Source: Eshraghiella sp051880035 (GTDB taxonomy: Bacteria > Bacillota > Clostridia > Lachnospirales > Lachnospiraceae). Taken from it: a stretch of DNA of 64,000 nt. The DNA is taken from positions 112,479-176,478 of the forward strand of contig JBJENE010000003.1 of NCBI GenBank assembly GCA_051880035.1, given 5' to 3'. The notes beneath the pieces are model-generated. The model saw nothing but the letters and a program-made list of their open reading frames with translations, was not told where the DNA came from and made no database searches. Below are positions 44,348 through 53,993 of this stretch, piece after piece. The position numbers and the translations under genes were made by a program. Every line of letters starts with the position of its first letter. Positions within the stretch are counted from its first letter, which is position 1.

Positions 44348-44641
44348 ATGAAAAAAAACAAACAGTGTATGACATATGAAGAAAAATACCTGATTTCAGA
44401 ATTACAGCAGACAAGAAATGCTTTAGCTGCCGCCTATTCCAATTTTGAGAATGTAACAGACCCCGACCTTATTGACTGTTGTATATATCAGGTAAATTCG
44501 GCCCAGAAAAGATATAAATTTCTGTTAGAACGGGCCAGAGAAGCCAACCTTCAGATTTTATGCGAAATTTCCTCAACCGATACCGGCCTTAGTACATCAA
44601 TGGCTAAATTCAACGGAACCGATTTTATTACAGAATACTAA
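44348..44641 (+). CDS. DUF2508 (YaaL-like) small protein
   Basis: 97 residues, soluble and helical. YSNFENVTDPDLIDCCIYQVNSAQKRYKFLLERA matches the DUF2508 pattern (F-N-V-DPDLID, then A-x3-RY). Function unknown; in Bacillus the relative yaaL lies near recR. Here it is divergent from agrD and convergent with fliS. Ribosome site GAAAGGA, ATG 44348. Confidence 0.75.
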   Translation: MKKNKQCMTYEEKYLISELQQTRNALAAAYSNFENVTDPDLIDCCIYQVNSAQKRYKFLLERAREANLQILCEISSTDTGLSTSMAKFNGTDFITEY

Positions 44642-44651
44642 CCCCAAAAAC

Positions 44652-44674
44652 GGGGATTCACACTGTGAATCCCC
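44652..44674. terminator. Bidirectional terminator containing the fliS stop codon
   Basis: GGGGATTCACA and TGTGAATCCCC form a perfect stem; the fliS stop TGA (44658-44660) lies inside it. On the minus strand GTTTTT follows. Confidence 0.75.
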
Positions 44675-45131
44675 TGTTCTGACCGGTATATACGCTTTCA
44701 TTTAATGATGATTTGGAATAGGTCAATCCTGCATACACCGGCTGTGTATTTTCCATAACCGGTCCTGCATTATCTTTTTTACTTACTTCCTCAAATGAAG
44801 CTTTCAGTTTATGAAGAATTGCCAAAACACGGTCTAAATCTTTTGTATCCAGCGTTGTATCGGCCGTTATCAGCATATGATTAACAAATATATATACCTG
44901 CATAAGCTCTCTTGAAATTTCATATTTCATATCAAGTGAAGACATAAGCTGGTTGACAAATGTTTTTGACTTCTTAAGACTCGCCCTGAAGTCCGCCATA
45001 TTTCCTTTGTCATGGCACTCCAACGCCTCCTCAAGATATTTTATGGCAATCTCATATGTAAGAACCACTAACCCGGTCCCGGTAGACTGGGCTATTTTTA
45101 TACCATAGGTGTTTAATTCTTCCCTTGTCAT
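44658..45131 (-). CDS. fliS: Flagellin chaperone FliS
   Basis: 157 residues, somewhat longer than the usual 125-135 because of a C-terminal extension (about 125-157, Ser/Tyr/Asn-rich). The helical core is typical: VVLTYEIAIKYLEEALECHDKG, then LMSSLDMKYEISRELMQVYIFVNHML. Binds the C-terminal D0 helix of flagellin and blocks premature polymerisation. It lies 12 bases after the flagellin gene and shares its transcript. AGGAG precedes the ATG. Confidence 0.9.
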   Translation of the reverse strand: MTREELNTYGIKIAQSTGTGLVVLTYEIAIKYLEEALECHDKGNMADFRASLKKSKTFVNQLMSSLDMKYEISRELMQVYIFVNHMLITADTTLDTKDLDRVLAILHKLKASFEEVSKKDNAGPVMENTQPVYAGLTYSKSSLNESVYTGQNRGFTV

Positions 45132-45143
45132 ATTTCTCCTTCT

Positions 45144-46517
45144 TTACTGTAAGAGCTGAAGTACCGTCTGAGGTCTTTCATTCGCCTGTGCCAGAATTGA
45201 TGTTGCCGCCTGGGTAATAACATTTTGTGATGTATACTCTGTCATTTCCTCAGCCATATCACAATCTTCAATTCTTGAAAGAGCCGATGTGATATTTTCG
45301 TTATATGAACCAAGACCTTCTTCCGTTGTCTCAAGACGATTCTGGTATGCTCCGAGTTTTGAACGGATTGATGATACCTGGGATATAGCTTCATCAAGTC
45401 TGGCAATTGATATGCCTGCCGCATAATCACTTCCGATGTTAAGATTATCAAGCCCAAGTGTGTGTGCATTAATCTGCGGAATATCAATTCCTATCTGCTG
45501 GTTTTCATTGGCACCTACCTGGATGTTCATAATTCCCAAATCTGTTACTTTAAATGTACACTGGGCTATTGTAGCATCTCCCGGCACCTCAAATCTCATT
45601 TCAAAATCATTGATATCTTTTACGGTAACTACTGTTCCGTCCGTTACCACGGATGCTGTTGACGAAAAACCGTTTCCAAGTGAAATCTCACAATCTTTTC
45701 CCGCTGTCCTGTTTTCTTTGCCGAGACCAAAAAGAGCTGCTGTTTCGGTTTCGTCAAAAATTATTGAAATTTCTTCGTTTTCGCCATACCCTCTTGAAAA
45801 CAAATCCACGCTTCCGGTTGCCGGGTCGCCTTCAATATCAAGACCTGCAAAGTTACATGCATCCATAATTTTATCATACACATCAGTAAAAGTATCGCCT
45901 TCGGAAATGTCAATAATCGATCCGTTAATCTTAACGCTTCCTGCCTGCTGTGCACTGACTGTGCCGGAAAATGCAGTTATTGACATTGTCGCCCGCTCTG
46001 CCTGTGAAGTTACGGAGAATGAGTACTCGCCTGTCTTCATTGTAAGCGACATATTAAACATTTCCACTCCGTCCACATTTGCGTATGCTTTCCTTCCCAG
46101 CGTTCCGTCCAGAAGAGGCATGGTATTATATTCTGTATCGGTTGATACACGATTAATTTCTTCCTTAAGCTGGTCAATTTCATTCTGTATTGCTGCACGG
46201 TCTCCGTCACTGTAAGTTCCGTCGGCTGCCTGTACGGCAAGCTCTCTTGCTCGCTGCAGCATATTTTCAATCTCTCCTAATGCACTTTCGGCCGTCTGTA
46301 CTACAGAAATACCATCCGAAGTATTACGGCTGGCCTGTTCAACCGCCTTAATCTGGGTATGCATTTTCTTGGAGATAGCCATTCCTGCGGCATCATCCTC
46401 CGCATGGTTTATTTTTAATCCCGAAGACAATCTTTCAATTGCTATGTCTACGGCATTCTGGGCTTTTCCCAACTGGTTGTTCGCTATTATTGCTGAAATA
46501 TTACAATTAACTCTCAT
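45144..46517 (-). CDS. hag: Flagellin
   Basis: 457 residues. Conserved N-terminal D0/D1 (NAVDIAIERLSSGLKINHAEDDAAGMAISKKM, 1-140) and C-terminal D1/D0 (SRIEDCDMAEEMTEYTSQNVI to LQLLQ) surround a variable central D2/D3 domain (about 165-370). Main filament subunit of the flagellum, secreted through the flagellar type III apparatus. Driven by a sigma-28 promoter at 46563-46589. No flagellar basal-body genes appear in this window. Confidence 0.96.
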   Translation of the reverse strand: MRVNCNISAIIANNQLGKAQNAVDIAIERLSSGLKINHAEDDAAGMAISKKMHTQIKAVEQASRNTSDGISVVQTAESALGEIENMLQRARELAVQAADGTYSDGDRAAIQNEIDQLKEEINRVSTDTEYNTMPLLDGTLGRKAYANVDGVEMFNMSLTMKTGEYSFSVTSQAERATMSITAFSGTVSAQQAGSVKINGSIIDISEGDTFTDVYDKIMDACNFAGLDIEGDPATGSVDLFSRGYGENEEISIIFDETETAALFGLGKENRTAGKDCEISLGNGFSSTASVVTDGTVVTVKDINDFEMRFEVPGDATIAQCTFKVTDLGIMNIQVGANENQQIGIDIPQINAHTLGLDNLNIGSDYAAGISIARLDEAISQVSSIRSKLGAYQNRLETTEEGLGSYNENITSALSRIEDCDMAEEMTEYTSQNVITQAATSILAQANERPQTVLQLLQ

Positions 46518-46562
46518 TATTTCACCGCTTTCCGTGTACTTATTTCAATTCATCTGTATTTT

Positions 46563-46589
46563 ATATCGGCATTCTGTTTCTTTTACTTA
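46563..46589 (-). promoter_or_regulatory. Sigma-28 (SigD/FliA) promoter of flagellin
   Basis: Minus strand TAAG (46586-46589), 15-base spacer, GCCGATAT (46563-46570) match the sigma-28 consensus TAAA-N15-GCCGATAA. The -35 lies within the end of the upstream DUF6240 gene. Confidence 0.85.
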
Positions 46590-49486
46590 GTAAGATTAAA
46601 TATAAAAATTTTGGCTGCCCCGAAAATTCTTTCCGTTGAGACTTTTTCATTATATTCGGTCTTTATCTCAGGCCTTTCATCTGCTTCATTAATATGAATT
46701 CCTACATTACTGAAACCGTTTTGCATAAGCCTGTCTTTTATCAGGTTTGATTTTTCTTCCAGCTCTTTGGTCTGGCTTCCGCTTCCCGCCAGAATCTGGG
46801 CATGCAGGCTTTCTTTTGATACTTTTCCGAATACGGTTATTTCATTCTGCAACCCATCACTTATTTTAATTGAAAAACTTCCTTCATCATTTCCTTTTTC
46901 AACTACTTTAAGGTTAATTATTCCTGCTGTTCCGTCTTTTTCATACGGAATGTAGAAATTATTTTTGCGGCTTAACTCTGCTAACAGATTCATTCTGTTT
47001 CCCAGCTGCCTTAATTCTTCCATTTCCATGTAGGAACCGGTATTTCCCACCGCACTGTTTACCAGCTCTTTTGCTCTTGACGCCAGCTCCTCATATTCCT
47101 TTACCGCAGTTTCCCTGCCATCTAACGCTTCAAAAATTTCTTCTTCCAAAGACTCTTCTGTTATATCCTTATAATCTGAAAAAGTCTTTACCGGATTCTT
47201 CATAAAAGCGCCTGCCGCTGCCAGATTATTAAATGTAGAAGGAATCTCATTTTCTGCAATAAGCTTTACGGCCGCCTCTTCCATTTGCGTCAGGGCTTTG
47301 GTATCATCTAAGATTCTCTCATATGCCGCATCATCTTCCGAAATACGGCTTTCCTCAGCCCGGTTTGCAAATTCTTCAACCGACATGTCATCAAAACCGT
47401 CTTCTGTATCCTGTAAAAATTCCGGTGTGATTTTTCCGGAAATTTTACCAAAAAGGTTTTTATAATATGTTACTTTATCTTTTACCTCTCCAAATCCGGT
47501 ATTGTCATCCACTGTCAGATTTATGTTTGCATCAAGCCTTGTCATATATGCCGTAAGAAGATTTCCCATTGTAAGCTCTAACCCTTGATTTACAAGTGCT
47601 CCGGCGGCATTCATTCCGTCTTTTTGAAAACGGGTTACAAGACTGTAAATTCCTATAAATTTTTCTCTTTCCTCTGCCGTGATTTTTCCGTTTTTATCCA
47701 TACGGTACAGAAATTCACTGTACTTTTCGGCCTCCGGACGGACAGAGAGTGAAAGTCCGTTAAAATATTCGTTAAGTTCCTCAACACTTGTCTCTAACGG
47801 ATTAATTCCTTCCCTTATCATATTCAGGACTTTCTCAGGCTGCATATTCTCAAAAAGTACCTGTGCAGAATAGTCTATGCTTTTAACCTTATCCATATTG
47901 GAAGCACTAATTTCCATATTATTATAGGCAAGTATTCTGACTGCCCTGCGGTTGGCTTCGTTATTCTCATATCCCATTCCTGAAAGTACATCATCAGTAC
48001 TGGCTTTTACCGCCTTTTGGACGGAATCTCCCAAATCACCTCGGATTTCGGTACTCATCGCTTCATATGCATAACCCGCTGCTTTAATTGTGGCAAAAGC
48101 TGCTGTTCCATGATACAAAAGATTATTCACGGTAGGGGTTTCCTCTGCCGCCACAACGCTTCCTATAACAGCACAATGAACGGATTTCAGTCTGTCCATT
48201 GCCATAAGAGCCATACTTACCTGCTCGGTCTCCACGAGCGTAACAGTTTTTTTGTTATCGGTAACCTGAGAATTAAAATAATCGGTTTCAAATTGTTTTA
48301 ATTGTTCCACCAATTCAGAAATTTCAGTTGTATTAACCGAAATTCCGCTTTGTTCCATTGCTCTTGCAGCACCAAGTGTCATCATGAGCCTTACTTCCTG
48401 AATTTCCCTGTAAGCTTTTATATACTCCAGGTCGGTCTCATCCGGCTGCAAAACTTCTCCTTTTTCCAGGGTCTTTGCCAATCCGTCTATTGTGTATTCC
48501 CTGTCCGATTTGACGAATGCCATGATATTTTCGGGCATAGCACTCTCCAAGGTTTCAACTGCCGAAACAGCTTCCTCCCACGGAAGAGCTTCACCGCTCA
48601 TGAGTGCGCCCTCTGCACCTATTCCTTCAGTCATCGCTGCCGCAATGCGGTCAATCAGAACATCCAAATCCATATCCTCCGGAATTTCTTCCAAAGATTC
48701 CAACCGTCTGAAATTTGTTCCCGTAACCTCTATATCATTTTCTATCATCCATTTTCCCTGTTGCAGCGATTTATCGGTTATGGAGATATTTTCATTCTCA
48801 AGAATTTTCTGTACCTGAGGCATAAGTTCTGCCCATTCGGTATCAGAAAGCTGATTACTTTTTACCGATGTTCCTGCATATGCCGCCACATATATATTAC
48901 GGATTGACGGTTCCAGTCCGTTCTGCATCATATATACTTTCATGCCTTCCGTCACCGGACCTGTCCTGTCTGCCATTTCAACCGCATCCATTGCCTCGGA
49001 TATATTGGCATCCGTAAGTTTTACGCCATTAATATTAAAATGTTCTGCAATCTTATACATTGCAGCTCCCTGCCCAAGTGTTTTTTCTATATCTTCCGTA
49101 TCAATATCCGTGGTCGGCTGAAAATCGTCACAATACATGGCAAGTTTAATCTGTATCTGCTCCACCACCGTTACCAGCTTTTCCGCCTCAGTATTATTGA
49201 CATCTACTCCCTCTCCGTCCATTTTTACCACGGTTCCCGTATCCATCTTATTAAATATGGCACTGAGATTTTCTTTAAGAACCGCCGCCTGTTCTTTTAC
49301 AGACTCAAATGAACCGTCATTGCTTCCGAGAATTGTACTTTTGTGAGAATCGGCCGCTCCGGGAATTTGTTCTGCCTCACCAAAACAGACCGCATCCGTA
49401 AGTGCTTTTCCCGCCACGGAAGACATTTCTTTGTCCGTCACATTTTCGGTATTGTATTGATTATTTATATATCCTTCAATCCGCAT
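46583..49486 (-). CDS. Large DUF6240 protein near the flagellin genes
   Basis: 967 residues. Recognised as DUF6240, a family seen with flagellar genes in Lachnospiraceae. It contains repeated units built around GLELTMGNLL-, NGLEPSIRNIY- and NNMEISASNMDKV-like helices, and a C-terminal domain (about 840-940) that reads like a FliK-type hook-length segment (INLKVVEKGNDEGSFSIKI, LIKDRLMQNGFSNVGIHI). Role unproven; ruler or secretion-control protein is a guess. I chose ATG 49486 (AAAGGA upstream); 18 residues of low-complexity sequence lie above it. Confidence 0.75.
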   Translation of the reverse strand: MRIEGYINNQYNTENVTDKEMSSVAGKALTDAVCFGEAEQIPGAADSHKSTILGSNDGSFESVKEQAAVLKENLSAIFNKMDTGTVVKMDGEGVDVNNTEAEKLVTVVEQIQIKLAMYCDDFQPTTDIDTEDIEKTLGQGAAMYKIAEHFNINGVKLTDANISEAMDAVEMADRTGPVTEGMKVYMMQNGLEPSIRNIYVAAYAGTSVKSNQLSDTEWAELMPQVQKILENENISITDKSLQQGKWMIENDIEVTGTNFRRLESLEEIPEDMDLDVLIDRIAAAMTEGIGAEGALMSGEALPWEEAVSAVETLESAMPENIMAFVKSDREYTIDGLAKTLEKGEVLQPDETDLEYIKAYREIQEVRLMMTLGAARAMEQSGISVNTTEISELVEQLKQFETDYFNSQVTDNKKTVTLVETEQVSMALMAMDRLKSVHCAVIGSVVAAEETPTVNNLLYHGTAAFATIKAAGYAYEAMSTEIRGDLGDSVQKAVKASTDDVLSGMGYENNEANRRAVRILAYNNMEISASNMDKVKSIDYSAQVLFENMQPEKVLNMIREGINPLETSVEELNEYFNGLSLSVRPEAEKYSEFLYRMDKNGKITAEEREKFIGIYSLVTRFQKDGMNAAGALVNQGLELTMGNLLTAYMTRLDANINLTVDDNTGFGEVKDKVTYYKNLFGKISGKITPEFLQDTEDGFDDMSVEEFANRAEESRISEDDAAYERILDDTKALTQMEEAAVKLIAENEIPSTFNNLAAAGAFMKNPVKTFSDYKDITEESLEEEIFEALDGRETAVKEYEELASRAKELVNSAVGNTGSYMEMEELRQLGNRMNLLAELSRKNNFYIPYEKDGTAGIINLKVVEKGNDEGSFSIKISDGLQNEITVFGKVSKESLHAQILAGSGSQTKELEEKSNLIKDRLMQNGFSNVGIHINEADERPEIKTEYNEKVSTERIFGAAKIFIFNLTK

Positions 49487-49510
49487 AAAAACATCCTTTT
49501 CAATAAAATG

Positions 49511-49556
49511 TAAAAAAAATACCTGTGTATGAATTAACAATCCTATACACAGGTAT
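49511..49556 (-). terminator. Terminator of glgB
   Basis: ATACCTGTGTAT (49519-49530) pairs with ATACACAGGTAT (49545-49556); on the minus strand the hairpin runs into eight T. The DUF6240 start lies only 25 bases later. Confidence 0.9.
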
Positions 49557-49576
49557 ATTTCGGCAAAGAAAACCGA

Positions 49577-51472
49577 TTATTTTATCTTTTTGATATTAAA
49601 TTTCAAAATAGCTGTTGCATAAGGTGCCAACGGCAACGGAATTGAATATGGCAGTCCGTCACATTCGGATTTCTCAGCCGTATATACTGTACCCGATTCC
49701 ATTTTCTCGTTAAGAAGCAATGTATAATTGCCCGGACACGGAACTCCTACGCGGTAATCCGGTCTTTCCATAGGTGTAAAATTGCATATAAACACCAGAC
49801 TGTCTCTTCCGCTAGGTGTCTTTCTCATAAAGCTGTAGATACTTCTGTAATTATCATCAGCATTAATCCACTGAAATCCTTCCGTATACTGATCTAACTC
49901 ACTGCACGCTTTATATCTGTTATAAATATTAAGAAGCGCCTTAACATATTCCTGAAGTTCCTGATGCTCCGGTTCGTTAAGCAGATGCCAGTCAAGCGCC
50001 TTTTTCTCGCTCCACTCGGACCACTGTCCAAAATCCTGGCCCATAAATAAAAGCTTTTTACCCGGATGTCCTATCATATATGTATATCCTGCCTTAAGAT
50101 TGGCAAACTTGTCACTATGGTATCCCGGCATTTTATTAATCATCGAACACTTCAAATGCACCACTTCGTCATGGGATAAAACAAGAATATAATTTTCGCT
50201 GTACGCATAGCTGGTACTGAATGTCATTTTATGATGATTATCCTTACGGAAGTACGGATCCAGTTTCATATAATCAAGGAAATCATGCATCCATCCCATA
50301 TTCCACTTAAATGAAAATCCCAATCCGCCTCTGTCAGCTCCTGATGTCACTCCCGGCCACGCAGTAGATTCCTCGGCAATTGTTATTGCCCTTGGATTGC
50401 GTTTATTCATTATATTATTGAAATGTCTGAAAAATTCCATTGCCTCAAGATTACCGTTGCCGCCATATTTATTCGGAACCCACTGTCCGTTCTCACGGCC
50501 GTAATCAAGATAGAGCATGGACGCAACCGCATCAACCCTGAGTCCGTCAACATGGAACTTTTCTACCCAGAAGAGTCCGTTGGCAATGAGGAAATTGGAA
50601 ACCTCGTTCTTGCCGTAATCAAATACCTTGGTTCCCCAGTCAGGATGCTCTCCTTTCCTTGGGTCTGCATATTCATATACACAGCTTCCGTCAAATTCTG
50701 CAAGCCCGTGGGCGTCTCTTGGAAAATGTGCAGGAACCCAGTCCAGAATTACACCAATTCCTTTTTTGTGCATGTAATTCACAAAATACATAAAATCCTG
50801 AGGAGTTCCGTATCTTGATGTCGGCGCATAATATCCTGTCACCTGATATCCCCATGAGCCGTCAAACGGATATTCCGCAATACCCATCAACTCCACATGT
50901 GTATATCCCATTTCTTTAACATAATCTGCCAGTTCTTTTGCAATTTCCCTATAATTATAAAATCCGTCCTCTGTTCCGTCATCTTTCTTTTTCCATGAAC
51001 CAAGATGTACTTCATAAATCGCCATCGGTTCTTTCCATGAAAGTTTTTTGTTCATGGACTTAATCCATCTGTCATCACTCCACTTAAATCCGCTCAAATC
51101 GGTAACTATGGAAGCGGTGTTCGGTCTTACTTCCGCATAATTGGCATACGGATCGGCCTTATACAACGGCCTTTTGTCCTTTGAAATGATGAGATATTTG
51201 TATTTGTCCCCTACCGCTGCTTCTTCCGTAAAAAGCTCATAAATTCCCGAGTCCCCGAGTCTCGTCATTTCGTATCTCTCGCCATTCCAGCCGTTAAAAT
51301 CACCTACAACAAAAACTTTCTCTGCATTAGGAGCCCATACCGCAAAATAAATTCCACTCCTTCCGTTCTTCTCAGCCGGATGTGCACCAAGCTTGTCGTA
51401 GATTTCATAATGAGTTCCCTGACCGAACAAATATCGGTCTGCCTCTGTAATAAAAACCTTGTCCTTTGTCAT
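49577..51472 (-). CDS. glgB: 1,4-alpha-glucan branching enzyme
   Basis: 631 residues: CBM48 N-terminal domain (about 30-115), GH13 catalytic barrel, C-terminal beta domain. Catalytic motifs: nucleophile Asp in DGLRVDAVASML, acid Glu in AITIAEESTAWPG and transition-state Asp in LVLSHDEVVH. Makes alpha-1,6 branches in glycogen. No other glycogen gene is nearby. The frame opens at TTG 51484, but the ATG at 51472, with GGAGAG just before it, is the natural start. Confidence 0.94.
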   Translation of the reverse strand: MTKDKVFITEADRYLFGQGTHYEIYDKLGAHPAEKNGRSGIYFAVWAPNAEKVFVVGDFNGWNGERYEMTRLGDSGIYELFTEEAAVGDKYKYLIISKDKRPLYKADPYANYAEVRPNTASIVTDLSGFKWSDDRWIKSMNKKLSWKEPMAIYEVHLGSWKKKDDGTEDGFYNYREIAKELADYVKEMGYTHVELMGIAEYPFDGSWGYQVTGYYAPTSRYGTPQDFMYFVNYMHKKGIGVILDWVPAHFPRDAHGLAEFDGSCVYEYADPRKGEHPDWGTKVFDYGKNEVSNFLIANGLFWVEKFHVDGLRVDAVASMLYLDYGRENGQWVPNKYGGNGNLEAMEFFRHFNNIMNKRNPRAITIAEESTAWPGVTSGADRGGLGFSFKWNMGWMHDFLDYMKLDPYFRKDNHHKMTFSTSYAYSENYILVLSHDEVVHLKCSMINKMPGYHSDKFANLKAGYTYMIGHPGKKLLFMGQDFGQWSEWSEKKALDWHLLNEPEHQELQEYVKALLNIYNRYKACSELDQYTEGFQWINADDNYRSIYSFMRKTPSGRDSLVFICNFTPMERPDYRVGVPCPGNYTLLLNEKMESGTVYTAEKSECDGLPYSIPLPLAPYATAILKFNIKKIK

Positions 51473-51517
51473 AATTCTCTCCAATACAATTTAATATATA
51501 AATTCTATCACATTTTT

Positions 51518-51547
51518 TTGCATATTTCTATAATGATGTGCTATAAT
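51518..51547 (+). promoter_or_regulatory. Sigma-A promoter of the MraY-family gene
   Basis: TTGCAT (51518-51523), 18-base spacer, TATAAT (51542-51547), 47 bases before the start. Confidence 0.65.
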
Positions 51548-51593
51548 CTCGTTATATGATTAAATAATAGTGAAGAAAGGATTTGAACCATCC

Positions 51594-52562
51594 ATGATAT
51601 ATAAATTATTCGGAGAATCAGCCTACATAAATGAGATTGCTTTTGTAAGCATAATTATTGCATTTCTTGCAACATGCCTTGTAATTAATCTGTGCAAAAA
51701 TATTCTTCCAAGAGACCAGGGACGGGCATTCGCCATTAACGGTCAGAAATCCCAGGGAAAGCCGAGAGGCGCCGGTATTATCTTTGTTCTGGTTTTTGCA
51801 GCCTGCTCGCTTTTGTTTATTCCGTATTCCAACGAAATGCTCATATATATAATACTCGTAATTGCGGCAATGTTAAGCGGTTATCTGGATGACCGTTCCA
51901 ATTCTCCGTGGGGCGAGTACAAGAAGGCTGCCATTGACCTTGCTCTGGCAATTATCTGTGCATTAACCTTTGTAAATTATAACGGAACTCATATTCAGTT
52001 GTTTTTCAGTGATTCACTTGGCTTTACAATGCCTGTTGTACCGTTTGTTATTCTTGCGGTAATTCTGATATGGACCAGTATAAATGTAACCAATTGTTCA
52101 GATGGTGTGGATGGTTTGTGCGGAACACTTTCCATAATTTCCTTAATTTCCATCTACGGAATCTGCAAGATTAAAGGTATTGATTCCTCAGTCAAGCATA
52201 TGATTCTTATATTTGTTGTATGCCTTCTCGGTTATTTATGGTATAACGCCTCACCAAGCCGTCTTCTTATGGGAGATGCCGGCTCGAGAGCGATTGGCTT
52301 TTTCATGGCAGTCATGATTCTGAAGACGGGAAGTCCTTTTCTTTTCATTCCGATTGCCATTGTTCTTATTGTAGATGGCGGATTGGGACTTGTTAAAGTA
52401 TTCCTTCTCCGTTTCCTTAAGATTAAGATTCTGGCCAACACCAGAACTCCGCTTCATGACCATATGCGTAAGAATAAAGGCTGGTCTGACACTCAGGTAG
52501 TATTTCGTTTTGCGATTCTTCAGATTATTATTTCACTCGTCGTTTTATTTGCCGGAAAATAA
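51594..52562 (+). CDS. MraY/WecA-family phospho-sugar transferase
   Basis: 322 residues, about ten helices. Transfers a phospho-sugar to undecaprenyl phosphate; candidate for lipid I synthesis. Motifs: SGYLDDRSNSPWGEYKK (DDR in place of DD), NVTNCSDGVDGLCG, MGDAGSRAIG and HDHMRKNKGWSDTQVV. The last differs from the HHH box of MraY, and KSQGKPRGAG replaces the usual PTMGG, so WecA-like activity is also possible. ATG 51594 follows AAAGGA; the GTG at 51570 has no ribosome site. MurG lies 24 kb away. Confidence 0.82.
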   Translation: MIYKLFGESAYINEIAFVSIIIAFLATCLVINLCKNILPRDQGRAFAINGQKSQGKPRGAGIIFVLVFAACSLLFIPYSNEMLIYIILVIAAMLSGYLDDRSNSPWGEYKKAAIDLALAIICALTFVNYNGTHIQLFFSDSLGFTMPVVPFVILAVILIWTSINVTNCSDGVDGLCGTLSIISLISIYGICKIKGIDSSVKHMILIFVVCLLGYLWYNASPSRLLMGDAGSRAIGFFMAVMILKTGSPFLFIPIAIVLIVDGGLGLVKVFLLRFLKIKILANTRTPLHDHMRKNKGWSDTQVVFRFAILQIIISLVVLFAGK

Positions 52563-52573
52563 TTATTCTCACG

Positions 52574-52602
52574 GCGGCCGGTTTTTCCGGCCGCTTTTTT
52601 AT
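52574..52602 (+). terminator. Terminator of the MraY-family gene
   Basis: GCGGCCGG-TTTTT-CCGGCCGC followed by six T. Confidence 0.92.
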
Positions 52603-53993
52603 TTTACCAGTACGGAAAAAGTAACACTTCCGCTGTAATCACCGGCTTTGTCAATCTCCACTGCCGGAGTCAGCCTGTAATATACAACACCGGAATCTGC
52701 CGTATTAGCCAGATACTCCCCGTTCTTAAGAGAAACAAATTCACCGTTATATGTTCCCGAGACTTCTGCTGCCACAGGATATACGGTTTGTTCATCTCCT
52801 GTTCTTTTTACTTCAATCCGCTCGTCTGTATCAAGTATGATATATTTCCTGCCTTTTGTATCCTTGTTGCCGTTATTATATACATCAATTCTTATTTCAT
52901 ATGCTTCACAAAGCGTACATGAAGACGGAACCGATACTTCAAAACTCATTACATATATTTTGCAGGATGCCGTATTTCCATCCTTGGTACTTGCCGTAAT
53001 TGTTGCTACTCCGGTATTTTTGCCGGTTACAAGTCCGTTTGCGTCAACTGTAGCCACACTTTCATCACTGCTTACCCAGGTAACGGTTTTATCTGCCGCA
53101 TTTTCCGGTTCTACCGTAGCCGTTAATAAAACACTGTCATCGGAATTCTGTTCAAGTACAGCCTCGTCCTGATTAAGACTGATTCCCGTTGATACTATTT
53201 TCGCCCATACGGCAGTAAATTCATTATCTTTAAACAACTCTTCATCATATCCTTTAAGTGTGCCTGAATATATTTTCCCGCCCGATGACTTCCATCCTTT
53301 AAAAATATATCCTTCCCTTACAGGTACCGGCATCGTAAATTTATGTGTTCCCCATCTGTTTCCCGTAAAAGTACCGGAAAAATTCATAAACACCCCTCCG
53401 TTTAAGTCAAAGGTATACTTAAACGAAGCCGAAACAAAATATCTGTAACTGTTCTGTGCAATTTGCTCTGCCGTAATTGTTGTATCAAGGCCTCCCATAT
53501 TGGCCAGGTCTCCGTTGGCCTGCCTGAATACCGGAATTATCCACTCGGTATCGGATGAAATTTTATGGGTTTCTTCCGTAGAAAACCAGCCACCTTCATC
53601 CACCAGCTCCATATTCTTGTTAAACTCCGCACAATATACATAAAATTCTTCGGGAAATGAAAAAGCTACCGTCTGTCCGGGAGTCACTTTTATCAGTCTC
53701 ACATATGCAAGTCTCGACCTGTTATACCAGCAAAAACTTTTTTCCATTGTATTCCCCACCAATTCGGCATTGTTGGTTATGTAAGCCGAATAGTTTTCTA
53801 TATCATTAATATCGAATATCCTGCCTGGATTCGTTGTTTTAATAATTTCTCCCGCATTAACATTCCAATACTGGCCGTAAAGATCTTCCCGATACACATT
53901 TTTTCCCTCCCAATATGCTCCTGCCATTGTCTGCAAAGGAATCAAAGTTGTAATTAAAGCCACTGCTGCCATAATTTTTATCTTATTTTTCAA
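52599..53993 (-). CDS. Secreted protein with InlB-type and Ig-like (BIG2) domains
   Basis: 464 residues. Signal peptide (MAAVALITTLIPLQTMAGA, cleavage near 25), an unassigned N-terminal domain (about 30-195), an InlB B-repeat-like module (YTFDLNGGVFMNF to FTAVWA, about 194-270) and a bacterial Ig-like BIG2 domain (ISLNQDEAVLEQNSDD to SCKIYV, about 275-350), then a C-terminal beta domain (about 355-464). No sortase motif or LPxTG. Third gene of a cassette with two smaller secreted proteins; overlaps the previous by 4 bases. Adhesion is a guess. Confidence 0.82.
   Translation of the reverse strand: MKNKIKIMAAVALITTLIPLQTMAGAYWEGKNVYREDLYGQYWNVNAGEIIKTTNPGRIFDINDIENYSAYITNNAELVGNTMEKSFCWYNRSRLAYVRLIKVTPGQTVAFSFPEEFYVYCAEFNKNMELVDEGGWFSTEETHKISSDTEWIIPVFRQANGDLANMGGLDTTITAEQIAQNSYRYFVSASFKYTFDLNGGVFMNFSGTFTGNRWGTHKFTMPVPVREGYIFKGWKSSGGKIYSGTLKGYDEELFKDNEFTAVWAKIVSTGISLNQDEAVLEQNSDDSVLLTATVEPENAADKTVTWVSSDESVATVDANGLVTGKNTGVATITASTKDGNTASCKIYVMSFEVSVPSSCTLCEAYEIRIDVYNNGNKDTKGRKYIILDTDERIEVKRTGDEQTVYPVAAEVSGTYNGEFVSLKNGEYLANTADSGVVYYRLTPAVEIDKAGDYSGSVTFSVLVK

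Noticed and set aside
45436..46215. Plus-strand 259-residue open frame across flagellin
   Set aside because: Antisense shadow of the well-conserved flagellin gene.
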